This document shows positions 22,582 to 34,410 of a DNA stretch of 64,000 bases, piece after piece. The stretch's first letter is position 1, and the number at the start of each line of letters is the position of its first letter. The notes beneath the pieces are model-generated. The model was not told the DNA's origin. It saw only the letters and a list, made by a program, of their open reading frames with translations, and searched no databases. Source of the DNA: Sciurus carolinensis (taxonomy: Eukaryota > Chordata > Mammalia > Rodentia > Sciuridae); assembly GCF_902686445.1 (NCBI RefSeq), contig NC_062226.1, positions 16,216,001-16,280,000 of the forward strand, read 5' to 3'. Both the position numbers and the translations under genes were made by a program.

Positions 22582-23639
22582 TTTTGAGTGATTTTCCAAA
22601 GGAAGGTAAGATAATATTACAATTTCACAGTGATTTCTATAATTAAAAAGTGGCTAAAATCCCTACCAGTGGCCTTCATCCTCCACCATGTCAAGACATG
22701 TCCTGGAATATAAATATTTTAGGGGATATTTAATTTTAGAAGATATTTAATTTCACTTTGTATATTGGTCATAAAAATGTGAGATCCTCTGTGGCCCTTC
22801 CTCCCTCAAAGGTAATTAAATAAGGTTTATTTTAATAAACTAATCAGTTTGCTTCCGGTAATGTCAGCCCTATTGTGTGTCTCCAAGTAGCCCACAGGAT
22901 AGATGGGAGGTTTTGCAGGAGTAAAACTGCAGCAAGTCCTCCTCCTTGGGAGAGGGGCTGCTGGAGATGCTGAGCCAGAGGCAAGAATTGTGAGTACATT
23001 TAATGGTGACATACCATTTTTAGACCCAATTATGTAAATTCATCCTGTAATATTGTGAGTGAGGGTTGGGTGAACATCTCTCCCACTCCCACCCACACAG
23101 ATACACACCCTGGGATTTACTGCAATTATGTCAATTGTCCTATTTATGGTACTTGACACATTTAATGTAAGAAAGGGACAATGCATCCTATTACCTCTTA
23201 TTACAATGCAGCATGGTGATGAATGGTATAATAGTGATGATAATTAAAATGTGTTGTGCATACTTAAACATGAGATTCAAGGTTTGAAGAAGTGCCTATT
23301 ATCTCAGCTCTTTTTCTTCTAAAGAAAGACTCAGTATCTTCCTCTGCTTGTCTGCAATTACTTAAGTGGTTCAGAAAAACACCCATATTACCTGGAGTTG
23401 ATTCCCCTTTGCATCATTCTTTCTTTCTTTGCTGTTCTGAGTGGGACCTCTGAGTGCCCGAAAATTCTCTATCTTCAGTTCCTGCAGCTGACAGTTCTTC
23501 CAGCAGAAGCCCCTGAACTCTAGCATCTACGGAAGTCATTAGACTTAAATTGTCATAGAAACACTGGAGAGCAAAGTTAAGTTTCTGAATGTCAATTTGG
23601 TTCTGTCTATTTTAATAGATCTGTTTTTGTTCTGTGACC
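22582..23639. other. Unique intergenic DNA
   Basis: No repeat family seen; 22830-23190 is repeat-free and could be a conserved element. No exon or gene is supported. Confidence 0.35.
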
Positions 23640-23830
23640 AAGGCTTCTGAAACATAAATCAGAAACCCCAAGTCTCTACAGAAGTCAAAGTGTTCTGGGT
23701 AACTTTCGTTGAATCACTCAACCTTTCTGAATCTTCCTGTCTTTCTCTACAAAATGGGATGATACCACATACAATGTTGTGACAAAGACAGCAACGAATC
23801 AAGAGTACCTCTATGCAAATATACATTACA
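23640..23830 (-). repeat. MIR SINE fragment
   Basis: Reverse MIR order: 'gttgaatcactcaacctttc', 'tgaatcttcctgtctttc', 'ctacaaaatgggatgatacc'. Confidence 0.65.
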
Positions 23831-24479
23831 AAATATTACAGATATTAAATGTATTTCTAATGAACACACAAGAAAAATTTGATACTTTACAATAAACAAT
23901 GCATATAGATACATGGTATTGTTTTGTACTTTAAAACTGTGTCATGAATGGAATGAACTCTATAAATGAAGAAACTAAAATTTACTTTACCAAGCCCAAA
24001 GTCATGATGCTATTCAATGGCTAATTAAATTGGAACCTTACTTACTTAAATGTCTGAATAAAGACTGTACAAGTGTCTATTTCTATTTTCTAAGTCTTTT
24101 CTATCTTTCATTTGCCACAAGTGTTTATACTTTCCATGACCATACTTAACCTCAACCAGTTATTTTGCATTCTAACTTATTGAAAAAAAAATACACAGAA
24201 GAAAAATAGGATTTCCATAAACCCCTAGCTCCCTAATCCCTGTGTGTTTATATAGGGTTCTTTGACCTCTCCCATCTGAAAGGTGATTTTTAAAACCTAT
24301 TGTTATCCCCCCATGTTTCATTTACTACATATGCTTCTGGGTACAGCCAACTACTCTTCCAGTCCACTGACTCCAGAGAGTAAAGATTTTTGAAAAAATA
24401 TATAGTTTCACTCTTTGGTCCTTCCAGGTTTTTCCCTTTTTCTCTACTACCCTTTGCTACAACATTTTTTAAGTATTGT
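23831..24479. other. AT-rich unique DNA
   Basis: Includes an A-run at 24182-24190. Nothing else recognised. Confidence 0.4.
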
Positions 24480-24920
24480 CTGAGTTATTTAACTCCGTTT
24501 CTTCAATCCCTTTCTCCTTTCTCTCTGGAAGTATTCCCATCACTCAAGATCACTAAACCTGTTTTTATGAAGGTCAGCAATGACATTAACATCATGAAAT
24601 CCAGTCAACTCTCATGGAGTGTTTCGTTTTGTCTGTTTCATTCAGTGCTACATTCCAAGCTACTAGAGCAAGTCCTAATGTATGCACTGTGCCAGGCAAA
24701 CACTTGGTGAATGAGTAAATGTATATAATCAGGTGTGACTTTTCATCCAGTTTGCTCAGATTCTTACCATATGCCATGTAGGTGCTTAAATATCCTCTAA
24801 GCCTCAATTTTATCATCTTTGAAAGAGGGATAACAACAAAAACCTATTATGTATACTGTATAGACAAAATAAAACAACACATGTACATGACTGGCAAATA
24901 GAAGATACTTTGTTGTTACT
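24480..24920. repeat. L2 3' end (plus, to about 24722) followed by MIR (minus) fragments
   Basis: 'gcactgtgccaggcaaacac' with 'ttggtgaatgagtaaatg' marks an L2 3' terminus. 'ctctaagcctcaattttatc' then 'gaaagagggataacaac' marks a reverse MIR. Confidence 0.55.
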
Positions 24921-25784
24921 GCTCTTCTTAAATGGCACATTGTGTGTTATTTGTAGCAAGGCTGATTAGTAAAGTGGGAGATTCCTGAGTATGTTTCAGA
25001 CACTTAAAAAGTTTGCTTTGAGGATTAGACAACAAATTACATAAGAGTTTTACTTGTTTGTTTGAGGTTAGAATTTCTTGATGAGGCTGGGACCTCCCAG
25101 ATATAACTTGAACATATTAAGCAGGCAGGGGTCTCCAAGGTAAGACAATGGGAACTTTGCAGCATCATTATCTTGTGTGATTGCTAAATCTAGAAAAATA
25201 AAACACATTGCACATTAAGACTTCCTGAGGGTGCAGTGAGGAAGAGAAGCCAGTAATTCATTCCAAACGGGTGATGACTGCTAACCGAGGTTTTGCTCAT
25301 TTAGCCACCTAAAAGGGTACTCTGTCTGCAATTCATGTCATCAATGGTTTCATTGAAATTCCCTGGTCTTTAATTAGTGGAGTTGATGTGGCACCTTTCA
25401 GAGGTCAACGAGTATAACCAAAGCCCTTGACTAGTGATCTTTTCATCTCTAAAAGCAGCATAAAATATCAAAGCTCAGTTTTTTTACATATTAACTTATT
25501 TACATCTCCCTTACCAATATTTCCTTGTTGAATATTTCCTGAAGATACTGATGGTCATGATCTATTTATTTAAATGATAATACTTGTCTTCTTGTAGGGA
25601 TGGTAGGGCCCAGGAGTGAAACTTGGAGATGAATAAATAAAAACAGAATCTTCAAAGTCTAGGAAGTTTGGTGGCCTTTGTTTATCTCCCTATTTTTGAT
25701 ATCTTTAGGAAGGTCAAAGCAAGGATGACAAAATCAAAGAACATGAGAATTCTCTCTACTTCATTATGAGCAGTTAGAATATGT
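24921..25784. other. Unique intergenic DNA with a possible conserved island (25265-25480)
   Basis: No repeat family recognised. The segment 25265-25480 has mixed composition with a homeodomain-type core (taattag at about 25372). No gene supported. Confidence 0.35.
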
Positions 25785-25970
25785 ACCCATTTTTGGGAGT
25801 GGGGTACCAGGATTGAACACAGGGGCACTCGACCACTTAACCACATCCCAAGTCCTATTTTGTATTTTAGTTAGAGACAAGGTCTCACTGTGTTTCTTAG
25901 CACTTTGCTTTTGCCTGAGTCTGACTTTGAACTCATGATCCTCGTGCCTCAGCCTCCCCCAAGCTGCTGG
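25785..25970 (-). repeat. B1-dID dimeric SINE, 5'-truncated
   Basis: Reversed ID monomer (ggtaccaggattgaacac ... ccacatcccaagtcc), linker, then reversed B1 part (gagacaaggtctcactgtg, atcctcgtgcctcagcc). It stops near 'aagctgctgg', so the B1 5' end is missing. The ORF on the minus strand is accidental. Confidence 0.87.
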
Positions 25971-26884
25971 ATGAACCAAGTTTAATATAAGTTCTTTATA
26001 AAGTCTATTTTTCTCATGTTCACATATACATATGCATGCATAATAAATATAAATATAAATATCTCCATATCAGATGTATATTTTATGCATGTATTCTTAC
26101 CTGCTTTTAAGTGTGCATAAATGTACATAAAAACACATGCTAAAACACATATGCTATACCGATTGGCATCCAGAACCTAAAGCATGTACATTCACACTTA
26201 CACACAATCATGGATACCCATGAAAGACATGCATTCATGAAAAATGCATATGATTTATACATGCTCATGGTACACGTAAGAATATATGCACATAAATATA
26301 GATACGTGCATATGTAGTAAAAGAAAAAAACATAATTAGTTTTTTTCTTTTAAGTAGTGTGAGTACTTTAAAATGGAAATTCCATTTACTTATTTGTTTT
26401 CCCTTCTAAGCACATTGATGGATTTGGAATCTGCAACCATGATAGGATTTTATTTTAGCCATACCAATATGTTCCCAGGATATTATCTCATATGATATAA
26501 TCAACAAATGTTTGATGTGTGAGAGACTAAATGGATGGGTGAATAAATGAAGGAATATGAGCAAGAGAGAGTGAGTTGCTGTGTACAATAAGAGGGCAAA
26601 ATTCTGATCAGTTCTCTGATCAGCGTGTGAAAGGTGAGGAGAGAGGAGGTGGGGAAGAATGCAAACAAGATGGACTAAATTTCAGAGTGTAGAGAGAATG
26701 CAAGTGTTGGCTCTATTCCCATGTGGCTATTAAATGAATAAATCTGTTTAATTGTGGAGTCTATAACCATTGGTCATTTCCTCTTTGTGGTATCATGTTT
26801 AAAAATGTAATCAACCTCAATCTTGTTATCTGTATTTCTTGTCTGTAAGAAAATAGACACTTAAGGAGTTCAGTTTATCCCCAT
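25971..26884. other. AT-rich DNA with ATA/CATG low-complexity stretches
   Basis: Imperfect (AAATAT)n near 26041-26060 and many CATA/CATG words to 26310. No gene or clear repeat family. Confidence 0.45.
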
Positions 26885-27330
26885 GACCCAATGTATCAGT
26901 TATCTATTGCTGGGTAACAAACTATGCCTTAATCTAGTGACTGAAAGCCATTGCTATTCATTATATCTCACAATTTAGACAATTGGTTGGACTAGTTTTA
27001 CATGGGATCACTCATTCAGTGACACTCAGTTGGGATAGAAGGTTTGAGACGTCCATATCAACATGTCTGACAGTGGGGACAACCTCTCAGCCGGAGTTCT
27101 TTAGCTCTCTCTTGTGTCCTTTCATTTTTCAGAATGTTGTTCTGGCTTTCTTCTGTGGTAGTCTTGGAAAAACTTCCTCGAAGAGCAAACAAAGCAGTCA
27201 AAGATGGTCTGAGTCTACAGCTCTGAAACTTCAGCAGTCCCTGTTTGTCAATTTATGGTAGCCAAAGCCCCTCACAAAGGAAACACTGATTCCAAGGGTG
27301 GGGAAACAGGTTTTATATTCTGATGGGAGG
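26885..27330 (-). mobile_element. Old LTR-like repeat (MaLR/ERVL class)
   Basis: Begins 'gtatcagttatctattgctg' and 'ggtaacaaactatgcc', then 'atatctcacaatttagac', the reverse end of an old mammalian LTR family. Similar to the start of 51047-51835. The 3' part is diverged, so the right edge is a guess. Confidence 0.6.
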
Positions 27331-28149
27331 TGATGCAACTAACTGTTGGTCACCTATAGGCTGCATTTTTCTTAGATCTATACTTGTTTTATGCAGTTTG
27401 GGAATTTCCGAACCTCCACATGTGAATTCCCATTCATCCTTAATGCATGCCCACTTGTCAAGGTGGTTTGATTGAAGTGGGAAGCTGTGGCCCACAAAGA
27501 GTGTGTCCATCTTCTAAAGGAGGTTGGATGCTTAACTGATTCTTTTCGCCATGGTCGTGATCTGGCGGCCAAGGGATCCAGGTGCGTCCATTGTAAAAGT
27601 GGGTATTTGTCACCAGGACAGGTGTCCATTAGAAACTGGACTAAAGCCATGAACTCATTTGTTATAGCTCCCAAAGGAGCCTTCACTGGTAATGAGTTCT
27701 ATGCTCAAGAGAAGTTTAGTGTGAATAAAAGATCTCCTTGACACCGAAAGAACGAACTGGATGTGTGTGAGTCTGTGTATATGTGTGTGTTTCTGTGAGT
27801 GTATAGTTGTATATGCTTTGCTACAAACTGAAATAACTCTATGGAAAACACACAAATTACCTCAATCACTTTAGATGCTCTTTTACATATTTATATGCTC
27901 TTACATATATGCAACCTGTGCATGCATTTCTTATTTTATTTTAATTATCTAATCATAACTTATATCCTTTAATATTAAGCCTCACATATGTCTCCCTCTT
28001 TTGAAGTTCTATTGTGAAATAAAGAAACTTATTTTGAGATACTAATAGCATACTGCTCTATGTTATTGTTCTGTCTGGGTATCTCCCCCATCCACCCGTC
28101 CATCCTCAGTGTAGGGGGGTGTTCATCTACTCATCCTCCTCACTGCTGT
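27331..28149. other. Unique DNA with GT-rich tract
   Basis: GT-rich at 27757-27800. ORFs of 89-102 codons on both strands at 27378-27741 have no recognised domain, so no gene is called. Confidence 0.4.
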
Positions 28150-28390
28150 CATGATCACTGCAGGCACGAACCAAGCAGCATCATAAACCAAACACTTTAC
28201 AGGCACTATATCTAGTGCTCAGCAAACACTAGAGAGACAGCTTTTGTCTAAATATATTTAATGAAGAAAAAAAAATAAAAACTAAGTCTCAAAGAAATTT
28301 ACTAACTTGCTCAAAGTTCTGTCACTAGGAGATGGAGGATACATGTCAGAGTGATCTTCCAATATCCTACTACACCTAGCCTGTATCCCA
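28150..28390 (+). repeat. MIR SINE fragment
   Basis: 'accaaacactttacaggcac', 'actaagtctcaaagaaattt', 'gctcaaagttctgtcactag', 'gagatggaggatacatgtc' follow the MIR layout with an internal A-rich insertion. Confidence 0.6.
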
Positions 28391-29149
28391 TTATACCTAG
28401 GTAGGCATGTAAGAAGCACAGACATCGATTACATATTTATACTTTTTATACACACATGTATATTAGAATTTAGAATGAATGTCCATGTATGTGTACTATG
28501 TTACTCTCCCTGAGAGATACTCATTAAGAATCTACTTGTAACTATTTTGGCTTATATAAAAATGCTTCATGATTTATACAAGTAGCTTAAGCATCAGTAG
28601 ACTTTGGTATCCTTGTGCTGCCTTGTAATCAATCCCCTACAGATAACAATGAACAACCGAATCGGCATTTAATCTGATAAAAGAAATTGTTAAAGTCCAC
28701 ATGTAACAACACTGATACTTTTCAGAAACTTCAGATAATGAAAGCAAAGATCACAAAGTTATCATTTATGTAAAGTTGTAAAACAAAATAATTTTATATT
28801 TTTTGCAGACACTCAAAAAGAAAACAGAAGTTAAGTGAAGTTCAAGTCTATATTTAAAATGATATCTGAAGTATACATGTAAAATGTCAAGTTTGTGGAT
28901 AATGTATATCATACTACATTTAATTTTATGATGATTTAACATAATTGCTAATTTAAGATTTCCATAATTGAAGGTAAGAAAGTATTCTAGATTTAAGATG
29001 AGGGGAAAGAAATGCTGAATACAAGTGTACTTTATCATCACATGGCCTCATATCACAGGTGTCTTAAAATCATCACACCTTATCTTGTTGGTCATTGCCC
29101 TACTACTGAGAGTGTCTGCCATTTTTCCCTGGGTTATACTATTAAGAAT
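28391..29149. other. AT-rich unique DNA
   Basis: Nothing recognised. Confidence 0.4.
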
Positions 29150-29460
29150 AGAATGATATGGACTCAAAGACAGGAAGGCAGAGCAATTATGAGTTCAACA
29201 GACCTGAATTGAATCCTGTTGACTTCAGGAAAGATACTTATCAAACCAAGGATTAAACATTTTATTGATAAGATAGCTATTATGACGGTATTGAACTCTT
29301 GGTATCCATGTGCTACATATCTAGCAAGAATTCATGCTTAAGAAAAATATCATTAAGCACCCAGTATTTAATAGGTACCTTATGTCTTGACTGCTGTGAG
29401 TAAACAGGAAACTAAAATAGAGTCCCTGTCACCGAAACTTAAATTCTGGTGGAGGACATA
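29150..29460 (-). repeat. MIR (about 29150-29290) and L2 3' (about 29345-29460) fragments
   Basis: 'gacctgaattgaatcctgtt' then 'cttatcaaaccaaggatt' suggest reverse MIR. 'attaagcacccagtatttaa' then 'taggtaccttatgtcttg' suggests reverse L2. Confidence 0.55.
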
Positions 29461-29659
29461 TGATACAATTACGAACATAATATCCAGTAGGATAAGTCTT
29501 TATGAGCAAGCCTCTGTTTTTGTTATTTTCGGATCATATTTTACCTTATTTATTCTTTACATGTTAATTCTTCTTCAGAGAAGTTCATTTGAAAATTTCA
29601 ATTTGATCAAATCTCTTCACTATAAGATTCTTTCCATTTTTTAAAAATTAAGCAGTTTT
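29461..29659. other. Unique AT-rich DNA
   Basis: Nothing recognised. Confidence 0.35.
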
Positions 29660-29790
29660 ATGAATGAATGATAAGTATACATAATGGTTGGATTTATTAG
29701 ACCATATTCATATTTATGAATTACACAATTTTATCAATCTCAATCCCCAGGACCTTCCTATTCCCTTCCTTTCTCCTCTCTGGATCTTCT
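29660..29790 (-). mobile_element. LINE-1 3' UTR fragment
   Basis: 'attacacaattttatcaatc' followed by 'tcaatccccaggacc' and a pyrimidine-rich block parallels the LINE-1 3' UTRs at about 12080-12140 and 51520-51600. Confidence 0.55.
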
Positions 29791-30180
29791 TTACTACAAG
29801 AAGCACCCATATTAAACTAATAGTAATAATAAAATAATACAAGGAAACAGTAGAGAAGAACAAATGAATCAAAGTGAAAGTCTTTCCAAACATTCTCCTA
29901 TTACAGTATTATATTTATTTTCTGATTACTTATTCATTTACATATTCACAAATATATGCCACATGTACCATGTAAGGACAGAAACCACCATTATTTCTGC
30001 TTGTATTTCATCTCTGGTCTGAACATGAGGCACCTAGGACAATAGAAATTAATGAGATGAGTTTTTATTATGGAAACAAACTTGCCCATTTTCTCCTCTT
30101 AAGAGTATTCCATTTCAAGACATAATAGAATTGAATTCTGTGAATTTTCGTTAATCCCCTTAATGCAACCCAGCAACCAG

Positions 30181-30182
<2 letters not shown>

Positions 30183-30233
<51 letters not shown>
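30183..30233 (+). repeat. Pure poly(A) tract, 51 bases
   Basis: 51 uninterrupted A residues, bounded by 'ccaggc' and 'cagtgaaag'. No SINE, LINE or pseudogene body is recognised directly upstream. Overlapping ORFs encoding poly-lysine or poly-phenylalanine are artefacts. Confidence 0.97.
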
Positions 30234-30234
<1 letters not shown>

Positions 30235-33200
30235 AGTGAAAGACCAGCAAAGTTGGGCCTAGATTATTTTTGAATAGTACCAAAAATACTTGAATACATC
30301 TAGAGGAGATTTCGCAATCAATTCATTTTTTTCAATTAAAGACCTGGAGACTGAAATGATCTCCTTGTTGTTCTATGAAGAAATTCTTCAAAGGAGTAAG
30401 TGATTTATGGTGTGTGAGAACTGACTTTTGTCCAGCATATAGAGAAGTTTATTCCAGCACTGGTGACTACTGCTAGAGAGAAAAGGTTTTCCATCAACAT
30501 TCACATACACCCTTGTGTCTCACAGTGAATGACATACGTGTTGCCCATGAGGAAGAAATAGAACTTAAAGAAGTGGGAAGACTAAATCTTTATAATTAAT
30601 ATTATGGTTATGAATGGGTCTGCTCACAATTCCTATCACTGGGTTTCTGAATTTGGCTTGGGCATTTGAGATGAGAGGGATATGTCATTTCATATGTTTA
30701 TGAATGTGTATATAAATTTCATGCCTGAGTGTCTGGGCATATGCCTGAGTTTTGCAGGTATGCACAAGTTCATGAATATGCTGTGATTTCTCTTTGTGCA
30801 CAGATATTATATAAATATAATCACATAAGTATGGTAAATAAAAGAATGAACCTATGAATGTGTGTAGTTGAATATGGCTATTATTTGATTTTTCATTTTG
30901 ACTTTCAAAGAATGAGAAATTAGGGGAGCTCACACAAGAAGAGAATAGATGTCTATCCACCCACTTCCAATTTCTATTAAGACAGTTCTTTTATACTGTA
31001 AATATTTGAGGCTATTTTAAACAGCAACCCAAAATAAGCAAACAAATTTTAAGTTGATACTTTATTCCTGCTGTTTGTGGACCTTCAAAAAATAAAATTT
31101 AGGATTTGAGAGAAAAGTGCTGGTACTTGAACATTCTCATAATCTTACTTTCTAGCCCTGCACACATTTGCAGAATTAAAAGATCTTGAGCTACAGTCTT
31201 TTACATTATTGATTAGAATGTATTTTTTAATTAAAGGAAAATAAACGTGTTTCTATTGTGACATGGGAAATAAAATACAATGGCACATTCACTGAGACAC
31301 AGAATGTTAAATACCAGAAAATGAGGGACTCAGACCACTCCATGCTCATTGGTCCTGCTCAGCAGAATGCAAATCAGGAAGCTACTTAATCTAAAGCATT
31401 GCTCTTAATTTTACATCTAGATATGTGTGCCTTTACAGCTCCAGATGCATTTGCAAAATTAAAAGCATAATTTATCTCCAAAAAGCAATAATCCATCAGC
31501 CCAGTGATTTAGTCTTGATGAAAAACTGGCCCTAAACAATGTTCATTCGCTGTTGGTTCTGGTTTTAGGAACAGCATTGGGGTAATAATCTCCATTATCC
31601 AGGATGGGTTTTGGAGATGTTAAGCCAGTTTTCTCTCTCTTTTTCTTACAAATAAAGGTAACTGAGCCAGACTGATCCTTTCCCCCATCCTTCACCTCAC
31701 ATCATCAGCCAAATGATTAAAAATATATGAACTACCAGGAAAAGTAGTGAAAGCCCTGTCACTGGAAGACCCATTAGGACGGGCAGATATTTCCCTCCAA
31801 GTGAATAGCCAGATAGTGCCTTTGTATGCTGTGAACAGCAAAATGGAAATTCAAGTCATGGATGAATTTTAGTTGAAGTGGCACCTACCAGGAGTTCTAC
31901 AAATTGGTGCAGCACCAAGAATAGATGGGAATTTTAGTCCTATGAAGAGGTGTGTCAATATCTAAAACAGAGGGCACAGATACAAGACCAGAACAGGGAG
32001 CAAAAGATGCCAAACAGGCTGGAGCTTACTGCAGAACATGGGGAACGGATAACGTGTTCCCTTTCACTGAACCTTTTTAATCTTCCTCATCTTCATTACA
32101 GTCCTTCTCCAGGTACCATGATGTGTGGATTGTGTATGTCACTCACACGTACAGAATAGGGTCTATTCAAATACATTGCATGTGCTTGTTGATTCATTTC
32201 ATTGGTATTTTACAGTTATACAGATTCTTAGCAATTACTGAGAAAAGAGACTAAAATGTATTTACCTGAGGCATTAAAACAAGTTGAGAAAGAGTCCTAC
32301 TTGGAAAGTAGATTTACTGATCCATGTGTGCTAGTTCTTCTGTGGTAACAGGAACCCATCTCACAGTAAGAGTGACTATGAATTGGAAACAACGGGCAGG
32401 AGATTATGCATTACAGAATTATGGATGAGGGCTGTACTATGTACTAACTTTGAAGATATTTTATGACTGAGACATTAATAATATTGGGTGAGAATCAATT
32501 CAGGTTAAAATGATCACAGCTTTTGCTTTAGGACCGTATGATAATCTTCATCTAATATAAAAAGAGTTGACTTTATTGATGTTAGGATATTATTTTTAAA
32601 ATAAAATTTTACAAAAATCAATGCCAATGTTGTACTCTCATAGTTGAAGAACAAACTGGGGAACAGATTAGTGAGGCTATTTTATTAGTTTGGCCTTCTT
32701 TCTGTCTTTATTCTCTACTTGAGTCGCCATTGTTTTAAGTTAACACGAGTCTGTTTCTTTTCTTATTGGCACATACATTTGCACACTTCGCAAAGGTGTG
32801 TCATCCAGGGGCCATCAGAAGTTAAAGATTTTTGTTGCCAACTTCATTGGCAGTAAAAATTTTAGTGCAGCAAATTTCTAATAGCAGAAAGGGACACACC
32901 TTGACCTACTTGGGAGAGTATCTGTAGATGCTTCATATTTGGAAAGTATATCTTGCATCTATTAAGCAGGAGACTTGCTGAGAATTGACTATTACCCTAG
33001 AGGATGTATCATTTAAGCCCTCAACTCCTTTCAGACTTTGTTGCTGCTCATGTTTTGCTCCTGTTCAAGGCATATAGGTTTTGTTTTGTACTTAATCAAT
33101 ACTTGACACTAAATTTTGGTTTTTCCTCCAATTACCTCAAAATCAGTTTATTTCATTTATTCAAAGATAACCCCCCCACCCACACACACACATACATGTA

Positions 33201-34109
33201 TTTCAGGGCTTCTGCAAGCAATAGACTGGTCTAAGCATAGTGAGGCTTATTTGAAAGCTGAATAAAGCAGTGGAACTGGCAAATTCTGAAAGTGAGACAG
33301 GCCAGAAGTTATGTCCAGGAAGGTCATCCAAGAGAGAAAGAAAGACCAGCTGACAAAGCACAGTCGGTGAAAAGCACCAGCAGAGATGTGTGCTCAAGTG
33401 GGGATATGTGTGGGAAATGCAGGCAGAGGATGGGATTGAAACTCAGATGACAAATCAGGGTCTGCCTTGACTACAAAATATAATGTTCCTTTTTATTTAT
33501 CCAAATGGGAAGATAACCATGATTTGATGGCGTGGGTGATTTAGCATGTGTGCATGACCTATTATAACCTGGAGCTGAAATGCTACTTGCTTCATGGCAT
33601 TCAGCTGCACAGAACATGTGGTTTAAAATTTTGGTCTGGTATTCATAAGGATCCATTTCTCACTGTGGGTGTACAGAATTAGAATATCTCATGCCCCTAC
33701 CACACTCGGGGGCCTATCATCATTTATAACCAGCCAGCTGAAAAGGCAAAAAGCATGGAGAAGTTTATCCTGCTTATGGAAAGCCTAAGAATACCCGTAG
33801 CTCACATCATTTTTGCTTCCATTCTATTTATCATAACTAGTCACATGATTATACTCAAATGCATGGGGTCCAAAAGAATGTGAAACATGAGTGAACCATT
33901 GTCCCACGATATGGTTCTGTACTCTAGTAAGCTAAGGAATGGTCACATAGAGGTATTAGGTCTTAAGGCCTAGAAGCTGCAAATTTTACCTTAGAAGGAA
34001 TACGAGTCTTTGAAAATGTTATTAATTTAATATCTGCAAAGACATGATGAAATTTACCCAGATCTATATATGTCTTGTAGAGAGAGGCATAGATTTAAAA
34101 AAATGGAAT
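30234..34109. other. Mostly unique DNA, largest stretch poor in recognised repeats
   Basis: Apart from a C/CA-rich tract at 33171-33196 I see no repeat family with confidence and no gene. The part at 31140-31680 contains an imperfect direct repeat with octamer-like and AT-rich motifs (see findings). Confidence 0.4.
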
Positions 34110-34200
34110 AAACTCAAAGTAGAAACTTCTGCACAGTCAAGGTCACAACCAAGAAAAACAGCCTGGAAGTGAATACATCTGGTTAGAGGCAAACTCCAAA
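34110..34200 (+). mobile_element. Old LINE-1 ORF2 fragment, left piece
   Basis: 'agaaacttctgcacagtcaa' and 'aaccaagaaaaacagcctgg' resemble the ORF2 3' region also seen, less diverged, at about 34500-34560. The fragment resumes after the nested insertions at 35500. Confidence 0.65.
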
Positions 34201-34404
34201 GGGTGTAGTGTTACATGACCATAATCCCATTGACTTGGGAGACTGAGGCAGGGTGGTTGCAAGTTTGAGGCCAGCCTCATCAATTTATCAAGAGCATAAG
34301 CAACTTAGTGATACCCTGTCTCAAAATAAAAAATAAATAAATAAAAAGGGCTAGTTATGTGGCACAATGGCCAAGTACCCCTGGGGTCAATCTCCAATAC
34401 CCCC
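34201..34404 (+). repeat. B1-dID dimeric SINE
   Basis: B1-like monomer at 34201-34320 (ataatcccattgacttgg, gagactgaggcagggtgg, gataccctgtctcaaa), an A-rich linker, then ID monomer at 34348-34404 (gggctagttatgtggcac ... ggtcaatctccaatacc). Flanked by related sequences agaggcaaactcc (34185-34197) and agaggcaaatacc (34411-34423), a likely TSD with two differences. Confidence 0.92.
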
Positions 34405-34410
34405 CATAAA

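Noticed and set aside
27378..27741. Overlapping ORFs of 89 and 102 codons as a gene or ERV fragment
   Set aside because: No domain or motif recognised on either strand and no supporting context.
30068..30283. Poly-phenylalanine ORF
   Set aside because: It is the reverse of the 51-base poly(A).
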